Below are positions 36,695 through 46,035 of a stretch of 64,000 nt of DNA, piece after piece (within the stretch, counting starts at the first letter, position 1; each line of letters starts with the position of its first letter). This stretch comes from Trichoplusia ni (taxonomy: Eukaryota; Arthropoda; Insecta; Lepidoptera; Noctuidae): contig NC_039478.1 of NCBI RefSeq assembly GCF_003590095.1, positions 22,506,001-22,570,000 on the forward strand, given 5' to 3'. Below the pieces are notes generated by a model. The model was not told the origin of the DNA and searched no databases. It saw only the letters and a program-made list of their open reading frames with translations. A program made the translations under genes and the position numbers.

Positions 36695-37455
36695 AGTGAG
36701 AGGTGTGGCCAGTGCAGGTTGAACTCACGTGATATGCTCGTCTCTCTCTCACACTGACTTGTCTCGCTCTACTGTGTGGATCTTCGCGTAGTTATGCACT
36801 CCTAGTACCACGATGGATTTAATGTAATTTATTTTTGAATATTTATTATGCAAAAAAGCAAAATAAAGTCCTCCTGACAACACGTCTGTACTGGGCAGAA
36901 TCCGAGGGGAAATAAGAGACGGGTACGTAAGAGGATTGAGTAATACAGGGTGTGCCTAAGCTGTTTTTTTGAAAAGACGAATAGTCGAATTGAGTGGGTT
37001 TCTCTTGAATTCGTCAAATTGATTATAGTAAATGTACATCTCTTAATATTAAATGAAAATTGAAATTTTAGATTAAAAACTTTTTATTCTACAGTGTCAA
37101 TAAATAATTATTACGACGAAATCAACTAGGCTTAAGATAAAAGTATCTGAAAGAGACTAATAATTATAGTAACCAAGATCTAATAATAAGCCTCTTAACC
37201 TTGATAAGAAGTAACTATTGTTTGATTCTGATCCATCCAAAAAACATCCCCTTTAACAATGTGTAGGTGTACAATTTCTTACCTCGATAGTATCTCAGTA
37301 TTCAGTATCTATTTTAGCAACAGCTGTAATATTTTTATTTCAATGTCGAGCTAAAAAAACAAACACTAAATATTTACCTACTTCAATGATTCTATTATAA
37401 CATAACATATTTCCTTATCACACCATAAATTTGTGTATTCTAATTCCATTGATAA

Positions 37456-37510
37456 CTAGCTGTTGCCCGCGACTTTGTCTGCGTGATTTTCAAGATGTGA
37501 AAAACTAAGA
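37456..37510 (-). mobile_element. Helitron-like 3'-end fragment, family B
   Basis: CTAGCTGTTGCCCGCGACTT followed by TGTCTGCGTGATTTTCAAGAT is the reverse of the family B 3' terminus, preceded by A as expected for the element's T-flanked end. The rest of the element is missing or unrecognisable. Confidence 0.55.
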
Positions 37511-37934
37511 AGTTTAATAATAACGATCATTGCAAAAATGTAATGCAATATTGAAAATGAAACATTTTTTTTACATTTTAAACTTCCTTTTTTATTTCTA
37601 AATTATAAGTAATCTTGAGCGGCCCAAAGACTATCAAATGTTTAAATCAAACACATTTCATCGTTTACGATACTATCCTGGTGTCAAATATTTCACAGCT
37701 GTTTTAATGACTTTTTCTTATTTAATCCCAAAAAGAGGGGCTTATACCTTTGACATATCTGCCTGCCTGTCTGTCTGTGACATCATAGCTTTCGAACAAA
37801 TTGAACTATTTTAATTTAAACGTGAATTATGTGCAAGTGTTCGTTTAGACATGTTTGACAAATCGAGCCGTTTAAAAATGGGGGGTTGCAAGTAAAAAAT
37901 AATAACACTTCTGCCAAAAAATGTTTAACTTTCG

Positions 37935-37965
37935 AGGGTTTTCCATTTTTTAATTGGAAAACCCT
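37935..37965. repeat. Short hairpin
   Basis: AGGGTTTTCCA pairs perfectly with TGGAAAACCCT across a 9-base AT-rich loop. Confidence 0.7.
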
Positions 37966-38515
37966 TGGTGGGTTATGATTTTCGAGCACGTCTGTTCTTG
38001 GGACGGCCTACACCTGAAATTGCTAGACGGATTATGACAGTGATTATGAGGTACCTATCATAAAATTGGAACAGTGATAGCCAGACAGTTATTATTTTCA
38101 CACACGATGTTTTCTGACGATATAAAGAAGATGTCAAATTATTTTTGTGGACGGAGCTGGTGAAGTGAGAGTCAGGCTCGGTAACTGTGGATTTTACATA
38201 GTGTCATAAGATATAAGATTTTGCAAAACTGCGCCCAGATAAACGGTTTCCTGAAACACGTTTGATTGCCCTCTTAATATTAAAACTGATCTTCCTCACA
38301 AACATTTGGACTATTTCTAAAATAAAAAAGGTGGGAAACGTGTTATCTTGACCCCCTGGTGTTTTGATCATGATTTGCCTTTAAATTGCTGATAAATAAA
38401 TAGCGTGATAATAAAAAAAACTATCAGACAACCCTTTTTTTTAAACTGACAATGACAAAAATCTAAAGTATAGGATATGTGTAATTTGTGATGTTACGAC
38501 AAAGCAAAATCTATA

Positions 38516-38763
38516 TCTATACTAATATATAAAGCTGAAGAGTTTGTTTGTTTGAACGCGCTAATCTCAGGAACTACTGGTCCAAATTGAAAAAATATTT
38601 TTGTGTTGAATAAACCATTTATCGAGGAAGGCTTTAGGCTATAAACCATCACGCTGCGACTAATAGGAGCGAAGATACAATGGAAAATGTAAAAAAACAG
38701 GGCAGGTATAAATCATAGCTTATATCTTCTACCCACGGGGATGAAGTCGCGGGCAACAGCTAG
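38516..38763 (+). mobile_element. Non-autonomous Helitron-like element, family B
   Basis: A 248-bp copy with the same ends (TCTATACTAATATATAAAG ... AACAGCTAG), A before and T after. It is very close to the copy at 13571-13822, including the block GCTTTAGGCTATAAACCATC followed by ACGCTGCGACTAATAG, so the two are of similar age. Confidence 0.78.
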
Positions 38764-39194
38764 TATGAACATAAAAGTGACTTCATGTGCATGAGTTCTA
38801 TTTACTGTACCAATTTACAAAGAAAAATTACGTATTTTATTCGTTAACCTACCTGACGATCATTGAAGTAAAATACCTACCGTCATCCCTACTGCATAAA
38901 TGGAACTTAAATAAAGACTACATGAGGTTAGTTATGAGGTTACGCTGTCTATACCGACAGCCAAAATGAATTTTCCAGACATTGTATGACGGATGTAAGT
39001 GCTGATAGCTACACGCTATTATCAGCCTTATTGGGGAAATTTCCAAAAATATGTTCCTAATCCTCGTCGGCTTAGCTTTGGGATCTCAGAAACTCATTCA
39101 GTCTCGTTCCTTCCCCTGTTTTTACCAGGCTACGAAAGAAGAAAATTTTAAATAAGTAGAGATTACAACAAATTGTTAAAGGATTTCTTGGAAG

Positions 39195-39205
39195 GACCAC
39201 GTGTG
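39195..39205. repeat. Target-site duplication, left copy (RTE)
   Basis: GACCACGTGTG, repeated perfectly at 39555-39565. Confidence 0.7.
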
Positions 39206-39215
39206 GTGTTACGAG

Positions 39216-39259
39216 ATATTCTCATTTATTACTCTATCCGCAGTAATAAATGAGAATAT
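39216..39259. repeat. 17-bp-arm hairpin at RTE 5' junction
   Basis: ATATTCTCATTTATTAC and its perfect reverse complement are separated by 10 bases. The right arm is native RTE coding sequence and the left arm is an inverted duplicate. Confidence 0.85.
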
Positions 39260-39522
39260 AAGGGGAAGTTTGAAAGTGGCACCGGTTACAGAGAAACTAC
39301 GTGGTAACCGGCCGGTATGGGCATGTTATGCGGAGGAATGAAAATCATGTGGTAAGGAAGGCGTTAAGCATGGATGTGGATGGATATAGGGGAAGAGGAC
39401 GACCAAAGAAACGATGGATGGATTGTGTGAAAGACGATATGGCTGTAAAGAGTGTTTCTTGTGAGATGACGGCCGATAGGAAGGTGTGGAAGAAGATGAC
39501 ATGTTGCGCCGACCCCAAATAA
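39243..39522 (+). pseudogene. RTE ORF2 C-terminal remnant
   Basis: One frame gives NIRGSLKVAPVTEKLR (about 39253-39300). After a frame change near 39301-39315 another gives YGHVMRRNENHVVRKALSMD, then a GRGRPKKRWMDCVKDDM segment and DRKVWKKMTCCADPK, ending at 39522. This order (LKVAPVTEKL, GHVMRR, GRPKKRW, DR..WK) is diagnostic of the RTE ORF2 C-terminus. Only this end was reverse-transcribed, so the catalytic domains are absent. Confidence 0.8.
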
Positions 39523-39554
39523 AATAATTGGGATAAGGGCAGAGGAATGATGAT

Positions 39555-39565
39555 GACCACGTGTG
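39555..39565. repeat. Target-site duplication, right copy (RTE)
   Basis: Right-hand partner of 39195-39205. Confidence 0.7.
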
Positions 39566-40639
39566 CGGTCTCTGTAATGGCGGATGTAGACTGATCAAAT
39601 CGTTAAAATGTTGAAAAATCCCAGGTATCAGTAAACATTGTTCTGTCAATAGATACATAATGTCAAAAACCGTCTAGCGTACGCTCTTATTCATTGATAG
39701 GTTTGGTCGTACAGATCTTTCACATTGCATACCTATTATGCAGTTTTATTGCAAGTTTTCTGGGCTTTTTTATCCGAAATACTTTTGGCCTATGTAATGT
39801 TGCAAATTTAAGAAAACATTATTTCATTTCAGAAAACATTGTTTGAATGTTTATATTTTTGTTGCTAGTTGTTACAGATGAACCAAGGTAATAATTAACT
39901 GTGTCGTTCAGTAATTTATTGTTGCATATTTATAGATGAGATCAATGTGAATTACATGCAACTTTGGGTTGAGTGTCACTACGAATGTTTTGATCTTGAA
40001 GACATAGGTATATACTCCTATCGTAAATAAATACAAAATCTATCACGGCATTCCACATTTGAACTTGAGTCATTTTAGTACATCAATAAAAATAAAAATA
40101 ATTTAAGTTCCTTTCTTTCAAGAATGTACCGATTACGGTAACAATTGCATAAAAAACGTAATAGTTTATGTTTCTTTTATTTTACTTGTGAAATAGTCGC
40201 AGTAGGCCTATATCAGACTTGAAAGAGAATGAAATCACTAATTTTGTGAAAATGATTTATTTTCGAAAAATCCTATTATTGCTCTGCCAAAAGTCTTAAG
40301 ATAAATAGCGTGATGTTTTTTGTGTAAATTGATGACCGTGCTGCCTACTACTGAATGGGGTGAAAATACACCTCATAATTGTATTAAACGATGTTACGGG
40401 TGAGTCCAAATATTTAAAACTTTACTGCTCATGCCCCCTGCATAGTAGCGTTATGGTTTTTGTATATTTGTTGTATCACGTCTACGATAAGGTTCATGCA
40501 AAATTTGAACGAAATATATTCAGTAGTTTATGAGATAATTGGATATTTGTTTATAGATATAAAAGGCTCTTGCTCACTCCCTGTAACGAAAAGCGAGATA
40601 ATAAGTAAAAAGTATGTTGACCGGACCTCTTGTTGATAT

Positions 40640-40765
40640 TCTCTGAAAATATGAATCAAATCTATCCAGTACTTTCCGAGATCTTTCCGGACATACATAC
40701 AGACAAACAGACAAACAGACAAAAATTCTAAAAATTATATTTTCGGCATCGGAATCGTTCATAGA
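40640..40765. repeat. Dispersed repeat fragment with (ACAGACAA)n
   Basis: CATACATACAGACAAACAGA continues into ACAGACAAAAATTCTAAAAA and TTATATTTTCGGCATCG. This combination is widespread in insect genomes as part of small interspersed repeats. The class is not known to me. Confidence 0.35.
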
Positions 40766-41194
40766 CCACCCTGCAATTATTCTTTTTTTAAAATATTCAA
40801 TGTACAGTTTTTACTTTTCTACAATTTTATTATATGTATAGATTCTGTTTATTGACACTGCCACATTTCCTTCCCGAGTGTCAACACATTTTGACAGCGT
40901 TATGTCATTGTTGATATAAGGATTGTCAAATGATTGATCGCAAGCGACACCTGCGGCTTTTTGACATTGACATTGCGAGTGTCATGGCCGCTTTATCTAA
41001 GGTCATGGACTTTATTGTTGACGTACAGTAAAAAGGAAATGAGTTGAGATAACGTATAATTTTTTTTATTAAATTGTAGACAAGGAACGGCAAGCGAATT
41101 AATTAAACTGTTGTTAACGAAACCTCCTTTTCAAAGTGAAACCTCCTTCAAGATCCTTAGTGAAACCTCTTTCGAACCTGGGATTTGACAAGCA

Positions 41195-41260
41195 GTCCGC
41201 TATAAAAGACGGAGCGCTCTTAGCAACGCTCTCTCTCCGGTGTCAGCTGGCTTCGCTGGA
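41195..41260 (+). promoter_or_regulatory. TATA-box-containing promoter-like segment
   Basis: CGCTATAAAAGACGG at about 41199-41213 is a strong TATA match in a locally GC-richer stretch, with CTCTCTCTCC about 30 bases on and TGTCAGCTGG further downstream. It could be a core promoter or the promoter of a solo LTR: TGTTAACG upstream near 41112 and CGTAAC near 41415 form a weak inverted pair. No initiator match sits at the ideal distance and no coding sequence follows. Confidence 0.25.
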
Positions 41261-42671
41261 ACATCTCCGTGACCTTCGTTGTATTTATTCAGCATAGCAG
41301 CCATATTGTTATTTCGATAATTGCCATTCATACCTATTCCTTTGCAGTAATTAGAGTTTGATGTATTAACTTTAAGTTATCTTTGTAATGATTGGGTTTA
41401 ATTGTTTGTGACGTAACCGTGCTTGCTTTTTAAAAACCTGTCCTCACTTCTGGTTTCTAAGACTGTGTTATTGATTAAGGAAAATGCGTCGCTTATTATT
41501 GACCGTATGGCACATCACACGTATACTGCTATTATGATGCTCAAGAGTTTTTGTTTGTTTGAAAAAATCCTGCAGCGTTGGATAGCCTATTTTTTAATCC
41601 TGCTAAATTATGCATTCGGAGAGTTCACAATAGTGTTTATATTCTTTTCTTTTGTTCAGTATGCCAAATGTTGTTTCTTCTACAATTTTTATTTGCACAC
41701 GTTTTTCCTTAACGGCTTCATGTATTTTCGGTTACTTATGCTTGGTTAAGACTGTTAAGAGGAGTAGACAAGATTTGTTTACTTGAAATTGTAGCACATC
41801 TTTGTAATACCTATATTCGAAATTATATGTCAATGTTAGGTGCAAAACACAAATATATACGCGATGTGTAAAATCGCTAACGTAACCAACCACTTGTCAA
41901 AGTTTTAACTAGTTGACCAGTAAATGGCCCCAACATTGATACAGTCGACGACACTCCAACAGCTACAATTAACAACAAAAGTGATCCTTATTGCCTTGCA
42001 ATACGGGTGAAGTTTATACCAAACTGTTATTAAATATCCGGTTAACTGTACGTAACTTCGTATCAGTTACTGAAGCCATAAACCTCGTTATAATACTAAA
42101 TTCACTTAATTATACGTTCCGATGTTGAAAACTTTAATTGTTTTGAACGGCAGCCATTTTGTGTGAGGTTTCGTGTCAAAAACTTATGCTTTTAATGTTG
42201 GCTAGCTATGGAACGTGACTTATGAGTTTTAATGTAGAAAATAGCATTTTTTTTCAAGTTTATTTGAATTTCAACTTAATTTAGTTATTTTCTTACTCAA
42301 CTCGTAACATTAGAACTATATTCCTGACCTTTTAAAAAGAACGGTTACTCTTTCCGTTTCTCTTTATCATTGTTTATTTATGTTTCATTTGCTCACTCTT
42401 ATTCCTCAAGCCCGCACGGCAAGTCTAATGAAAATAAAATACCGAACAGAATACTCATTGGTTTAAAATAGTTAAAAGATCGAAGGCTGATCCAATAAGA
42501 ATGTACTGTTTAGATTCTAGCTGGAAATAGAGCTAGATTTTACCGAGAGAGGGTTGTGCTAGTTGAGTGCTTTAAACGTGTTAGTCCAAAGATCTTAGGC
42601 TAAGAGTATATCCACAAACCACAGGCGAAGTCTTAGAGTGTCCATTACCAACCTTGTTTGTGCTACTGAGT

Positions 42672-42705
42672 TCTAAAATGTTTTTCTTTTTGTTGCAGGT
42701 ATGAA
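42672..42705 (+). promoter_or_regulatory. Back-to-back splice acceptor/donor motif (possible recursive splice site)
   Basis: TTCTAAAATG is followed by a T-rich tract and TTGCAG|GTATGA, with the junction between 42698 and 42699. It has the same layout and strand as the motif at 6348. Downstream frames stop within about 25 codons. Confidence 0.25.
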
Positions 42706-43344
42706 CAACATTTTATTGGTAAAGAAATTGTTGGAGACATCAAGTGTTAAAGCTGTGAAAGCGTGATGGAATGTCACGGCGTAGAGCGGCGTCCCTTTTG
42801 CTCACCTGTAATAATATTACTTCGAGAGGCCTTGGTCAACTGTGTTTCTCGCCCTCGAGGGGTTGAGTTAAAGAGCACGTTGATTGACAGACAGACAGCT
42901 GCATTATAGAGGGTTAGTAATAGGGTCCGGTGAAACCCTTTCTGGAGTGGACCTTTCTAAAAGAGAATAAGTTGCGGGCATTGAAAATTTTTCATTTGAA
43001 TTTTTTACGCCATATATTTAGTGTCTTATTATTTTGTTCTGAAATATGACTGAATGAATCAGAAGAATACTTATAGATGTTATTGGCTATGATTGAGAAT
43101 TTATTATTGTAAGAACCTGAGCAGGGCCTCTTTAAAACTGCTTTAAAAAGTTTATAAATATATAAGTCCATGTAGTATATATGGTTTGACCTATTTTTAT
43201 TCAATTTATGTCGAAATTCCCTAAATACTATTTTGCTTCTCTGAGTAGTACACTTTTAGTAGGTGATTAAACGTATTATCATTACTATTACCTAGTAGGC
43301 AACTGCGTTTGATTTTGACACATCTGTTGTCACTTTGTTCTGTG

Positions 43345-44143
43345 CTCAACCCCTCAGACATGTCCTACGCGCATGCGCCAACTCTGATCTCGCGTGCCGG
43401 CGGCGAGCCAAATGTTTTCAGTCTCTTTGCGGGAACTGCCGGAACGGACGTGCTGTTCCAACAAGGGGACAAATATAATACCTACATATTTAAATATATA
43501 AAGACATTGACGATCGACTTTATGCATCATTATTTTAAACTAACCAATTAAAATTTGTTGCTACGTTTTAAAAGGAAGACGCGGTGAGTTTTGTCAAATT
43601 CAACCTCTTATGAGGTTTACCGAGGGTTGATTTTTTTGGGCTTTAATTCTTAGTTTGGTTCATTAGAATTAATATTAGTGTTGGTTGGGTGAAGTCATTT
43701 CCGTAAACCGAAGACTGATATCTTTTTCACCCTCTAAAACTAAAGTTCCTCTCATGCTCTAAGATCTGAAATGAATACAGATCACAAACAAATAAAATCC
43801 ACTCGTTTTTATTTTATTATTTAGCATTAAATAAAATAATTTCTATAAAAAACTTATTTTTACATAGAATTCAAATATTGAACCGTCGCGTCGTTTCAAG
43901 TGATCTGGGGTTGAATTTCGCAAAACTCACATTTTCTCTATTATACCATGCAAAAATAATATATTATGTTCAAAAAAACTAAGCGCTGAGGCAATCGGTG
44001 TTATTAAGCTTTTATTTGTTGAATTTTTTTGGCTAAAAAGCACGTCCATTCCGACTTTTCGGCCAAAAAACTGAAGCGTTTGTCTCGCCGGCGCGCGAGC
44101 TCGGTGTTGGCGCTTGCGCTTTCAACATGTCTGAGGGGTTGAG
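43345..44143. mobile_element. GC-ended TIR element (799 bp), class undetermined
   Basis: The terminal CTCAACCCCTCAGACATGT at the left recurs exactly inverted at 44125-44143. Similarity between the arms extends about 110 bp inward (GCGCATGCGCCAAC / GCGCAAGCGCCAAC, CTCGCGTGCCGGCG / CTCGCGCGCCGGCG, ACGGACGTGCT / ATGGACGTGCT), while the middle is AT-rich and non-coding. This is the architecture of a non-autonomous foldback or MITE-like DNA element with unusually GC-rich subterminal arms. I saw no clear target-site duplication. An 80-codon frame over the left arm is not a gene. Confidence 0.65.
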
Positions 44144-44659
44144 TGAGTTGTAGTCCAGAATATCGAAACAAAGCATGGTATGAAGCCAGAAGAGAAATAT
44201 CGGAAAATTATAAAAACTGAATTAAGATCCTATGATATTCAAAAGGTTGATTTTTTTCCGTTCTCATTTCAGTCATTTCAGATTCAATTTAAAATTGGTT
44301 TTGTTTCAGGGGCAAAGGGTAGACATAAATAAAACAAACCTATTTTGATACTAATTATATCGGAAACTATAATTTCACTTTCATTTATATTACAGAGTCA
44401 GTCTCCTTAATAAAATCTCTAATAACATCTACGAAAGCATAATTAAAAACTTTGTTAAAATACATTTATTTTTAAAGAGTCCTTCTCTTATATCTGGCGC
44501 AAATAAATTACCAAACTTTTGCTGACGTCATTACGTTTTAATTAAAAAGTAATCTGTGTTTGGAAGATAACATCGAGAGTTTATTTACAACGTAATTATT
44601 CAGTACTTTAAAGTAACACGATTTTAATACCGTTGACTTTTACCAATGAGAATAATATA
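44144..44659. other. Non-coding spacer between two mobile elements
   Basis: AT-rich, with no frame of note and no repeat recognised. Confidence 0.45.
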
Positions 44660-44881
44660 AAACTACTTTTACGGATTTTATCGCGGTTTAATTTTAGATT
44701 TTAGTTCCCGACGTTTCGAAACCTTTGCAGGTATCATGGTCACGGGCAGACTGAGATGGCGTTCGTCTTGACAGAAGATGTTGCTCGTTCTACCTTCATA
44801 TTTTAATTAATTATTTGTGGTCCGACCTACGCAGTATGAGCTCACTGTGTCTTGATGTCTTGCAGCGCTGCTCTTGGGTTT
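44660..44881. repeat. Perfect 222-bp inverted repeat, left arm
   Basis: Identical over all 222 bases, as far as I can read, to the reverse complement of 45814-46035. It includes the last 75 bases of the Penelope-like ORF and the 3' terminal region with the hammerhead-like core at 44707-44746. Confidence 0.92.
44707..44746 (-). ncRNA. Hammerhead-ribozyme-like core in Penelope arm
   Basis: On the minus strand: CCCGTGACCATGAT, then a small stem ACC..GGT, then TTCGAAACGTCGGG. The GAAA box, the GUC cleavage triplet next to it and the CCC/GGG pairing fit a hammerhead with a minimal stem III, a motif reported in terminal repeats of Penelope-like elements. The CUGANGA box is not canonical (CAUGAUA), so cleavage activity is doubtful. 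Confidence 0.35.
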
Positions 44882-45811
44882 GGCCTTGAGTTTATTTATT
44901 ATTGGATCCCAAGTAGGTGATATCTTCCAGCCATCTTCTCTATTGAAATTAGGGTGTTTTTTAATCTCAATAGCCTCGCGAAACATCCTAGGTAGGAATT
45001 TGGATTCTTTAGCGAGGATCTGTGGTTGGTCAAATCTAATATAATGGCTGGAACCTTCAGCATGTTCGGCGACTGCAGACTTCGTTGAGCGGCGGTGTTT
45101 GACGTCAGCTATGTGTTCTTTAACGCGGGTCCCTATGCTTCGTTTGGTTTGACCGATGTAAGAGAGGCCGCAGTCACAATCTAGTTTGTATACTCCTGCA
45201 TCTTGTAGAGGTATGTGACACTTGACAGATGGTAAGGACTGGCTAATCTTCTTGGGCGGCTTGAAGTATGTTTTAATTGAAGCTCGCTTCAGGATGTAAC
45301 CAATCTTGTCAGTGACTCCTCTGACATATGGTAGTACAGCAGGCAAACGATCAACAGTGGCTGGCTTCACTCGGTTTCTGTGACGGGGCCGTGGAACTTG
45401 GAGCTTGTTGTCTCGCAGTACTTGCTTGACGTGTTGAAGCTCAGCGGCAAGGTGTCTGTCATCACAGAGTCCGTGTGCTCTCTGAAACAAAGATTTTCCC
45501 ACGGTAGCTAACTGTTTAGGGTGGTGGTGAGATTCACCGTTTAAGTACCTATCTGTATGGGTCTTCTTTCGATACACGGTGTGACTTATGGTCTGATCAG
45601 GATTCCTTTTAACTAATATGTCTAAGAAGGCAAGAGATTTATTATCCTCCAACTCCATAGTGAATTGAATTTTGTTATTGATGGAGTTGAGATGTTTTAA
45701 AAATGCATTTACTTGACTAGATGGTAAAACTGTGAAAGTATCATCTACGTACCGTTTGTAGAACCTGGGAGTGAAAGGAGCTGTTTTTAAGGCTGTCTCC
45801 TCGTCTCCTTT
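44807..45811 (-). pseudogene. Penelope-like ORF: reverse transcriptase end plus GIY-YIG endonuclease
   Basis: The open frame begins just inside the right arm after a stop at 45812-45814. It has no true start, so it is 5'-truncated. The upstream part contains RFYKRYVDDTF, with the YVDD catalytic motif at 45740-45751, followed by the SLAFLDILVKR thumb-side segment. After the methionine at 45658, the GIY-YIG nuclease lies at residues about 150-245: GVY (155-157), YIG (167-169), catalytic-type Arg178, AEH (197-199), an acidic residue in REAIEIKKHP, and NREDGW. Cysteines 161 and 163 fit the zinc-linked form. Most of the reverse transcriptase palm is missing. The final 25 codons lie in the inverted arm. 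Confidence 0.88.
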
Positions 45812-45813
45812 TT

Positions 45814-46035
45814 AAACCCAAGAGCAGCGCTGCAAGACATCAAGACACAGTGAGCTCATACTGCGTAGGTCGGACCACAAATAATTAATTAAAATATGAA
45901 GGTAGAACGAGCAACATCTTCTGTCAAGACGAACGCCATCTCAGTCTGCCCGTGACCATGATACCTGCAAAGGTTTCGAAACGTCGGGAACTAAAATCTA
46001 AAATTAAACCGCGATAAAATCCGTAAAAGTAGTTT
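45814..46035. repeat. Perfect 222-bp inverted repeat, right arm
   Basis: Exact inverse of 44660-44881. It abuts the truncated 5' end of the ORF, and the junction lies at a run of T/A bases. A second copy of the hammerhead-like core lies at 45949-45988 on the plus strand. Confidence 0.92.
45949..45988 (+). ncRNA. Hammerhead-ribozyme-like core, inverted copy
   Basis: Same 40 bases as the motif at 44707-44746, on the opposite strand, with the same non-canonical first box. Confidence 0.35.

Larger units (their letters stand above)
31906..36780 (-). mobile_element. Near-full-length non-LTR retrotransposon (CR1/Daphne-like LINE)
   Basis: Reading on the minus strand, a 5' UTR beginning near 36780 with a GTGAGAGAGAGACGAG stretch leads to ORF1, a spacer, ORF2 (endonuclease then reverse transcriptase), a 3' UTR of about 400 bp and a (TTTA)n tail at 31910-31943. 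The AP-type endonuclease, the FADD catalytic box and the short-repeat tail rather than poly(A) fit the CR1/Daphne side of the Jockey superfamily. I cannot resolve the clade. One frameshift in ORF1 and two in ORF2 make this copy inactive, but otherwise it is almost complete and therefore fairly young. The 5' end is estimated. Confidence 0.85.
36781..38515. other. Non-coding DNA with a Helitron-like 3' scrap and a hairpin
   Basis: No gene seen. It contains a minus-strand family B 3' scrap at 37456-37510, an 11-bp-arm hairpin at 37935-37965, and at about 38010-38180 a degenerate relative of the 19939-20180 repeat (CCAGACAGTTATTATTTTCA then ACGATGTTTT). Confidence 0.4.
39206..39554 (+). mobile_element. 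5'-truncated RTE LINE with foldback 5' end
   Basis: The insertion is bracketed by an 11-bp duplication. From 39243 it encodes the C-terminal end of an RTE ORF2. It closes with the RTE tail CCGACCCCAAATAAAATAATTGGGATAAGGGC and ATGATGATGA. The first 27 bases are not RTE sense sequence. Bases 39216-39232 are the exact inverse of 39243-39259, giving a 17-bp-arm hairpin at the 5' junction. Confidence 0.8.
39566..43344. other. Non-coding DNA, no gene recognised
   Basis: The longest frame (108 codons at 41423-41749) is phenylalanine- and leucine-rich and hydrophobic but has no recognisable family, and AT-rich DNA gives such frames by chance. At 40640-40765 a repeat-like stretch contains tandem ACAGACAA units and ATTTTCGGCATCG. 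A TATA-type motif lies at 41201 and a splice-like motif at 42699. Confidence 0.4.
44660..46035 (-). mobile_element. Truncated Penelope-like element flanked by inverted terminal repeats
   Basis: The element comprises two 222-bp inverted arms around a minus-strand ORF remnant encoding the end of a Penelope-type reverse transcriptase and a GIY-YIG endonuclease. Penelope-like elements often carry terminal repeats (PLTRs) in direct or inverted order and are frequently 5'-truncated. The arms are perfect, so the event is recent. No clear target-site duplication is visible in the immediate flanks. Confidence 0.88.

Noticed and set aside
31906..36800. A target-site duplication for the large LINE
   Set aside because: AGTACC occurs near both ends, but it is too short and not positioned at clear element boundaries.
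41112..41420. A solo LTR
   Set aside because: TGTTAACG and CGTAAC ends around a TATA box are suggestive, but there is no target duplication and no second copy.
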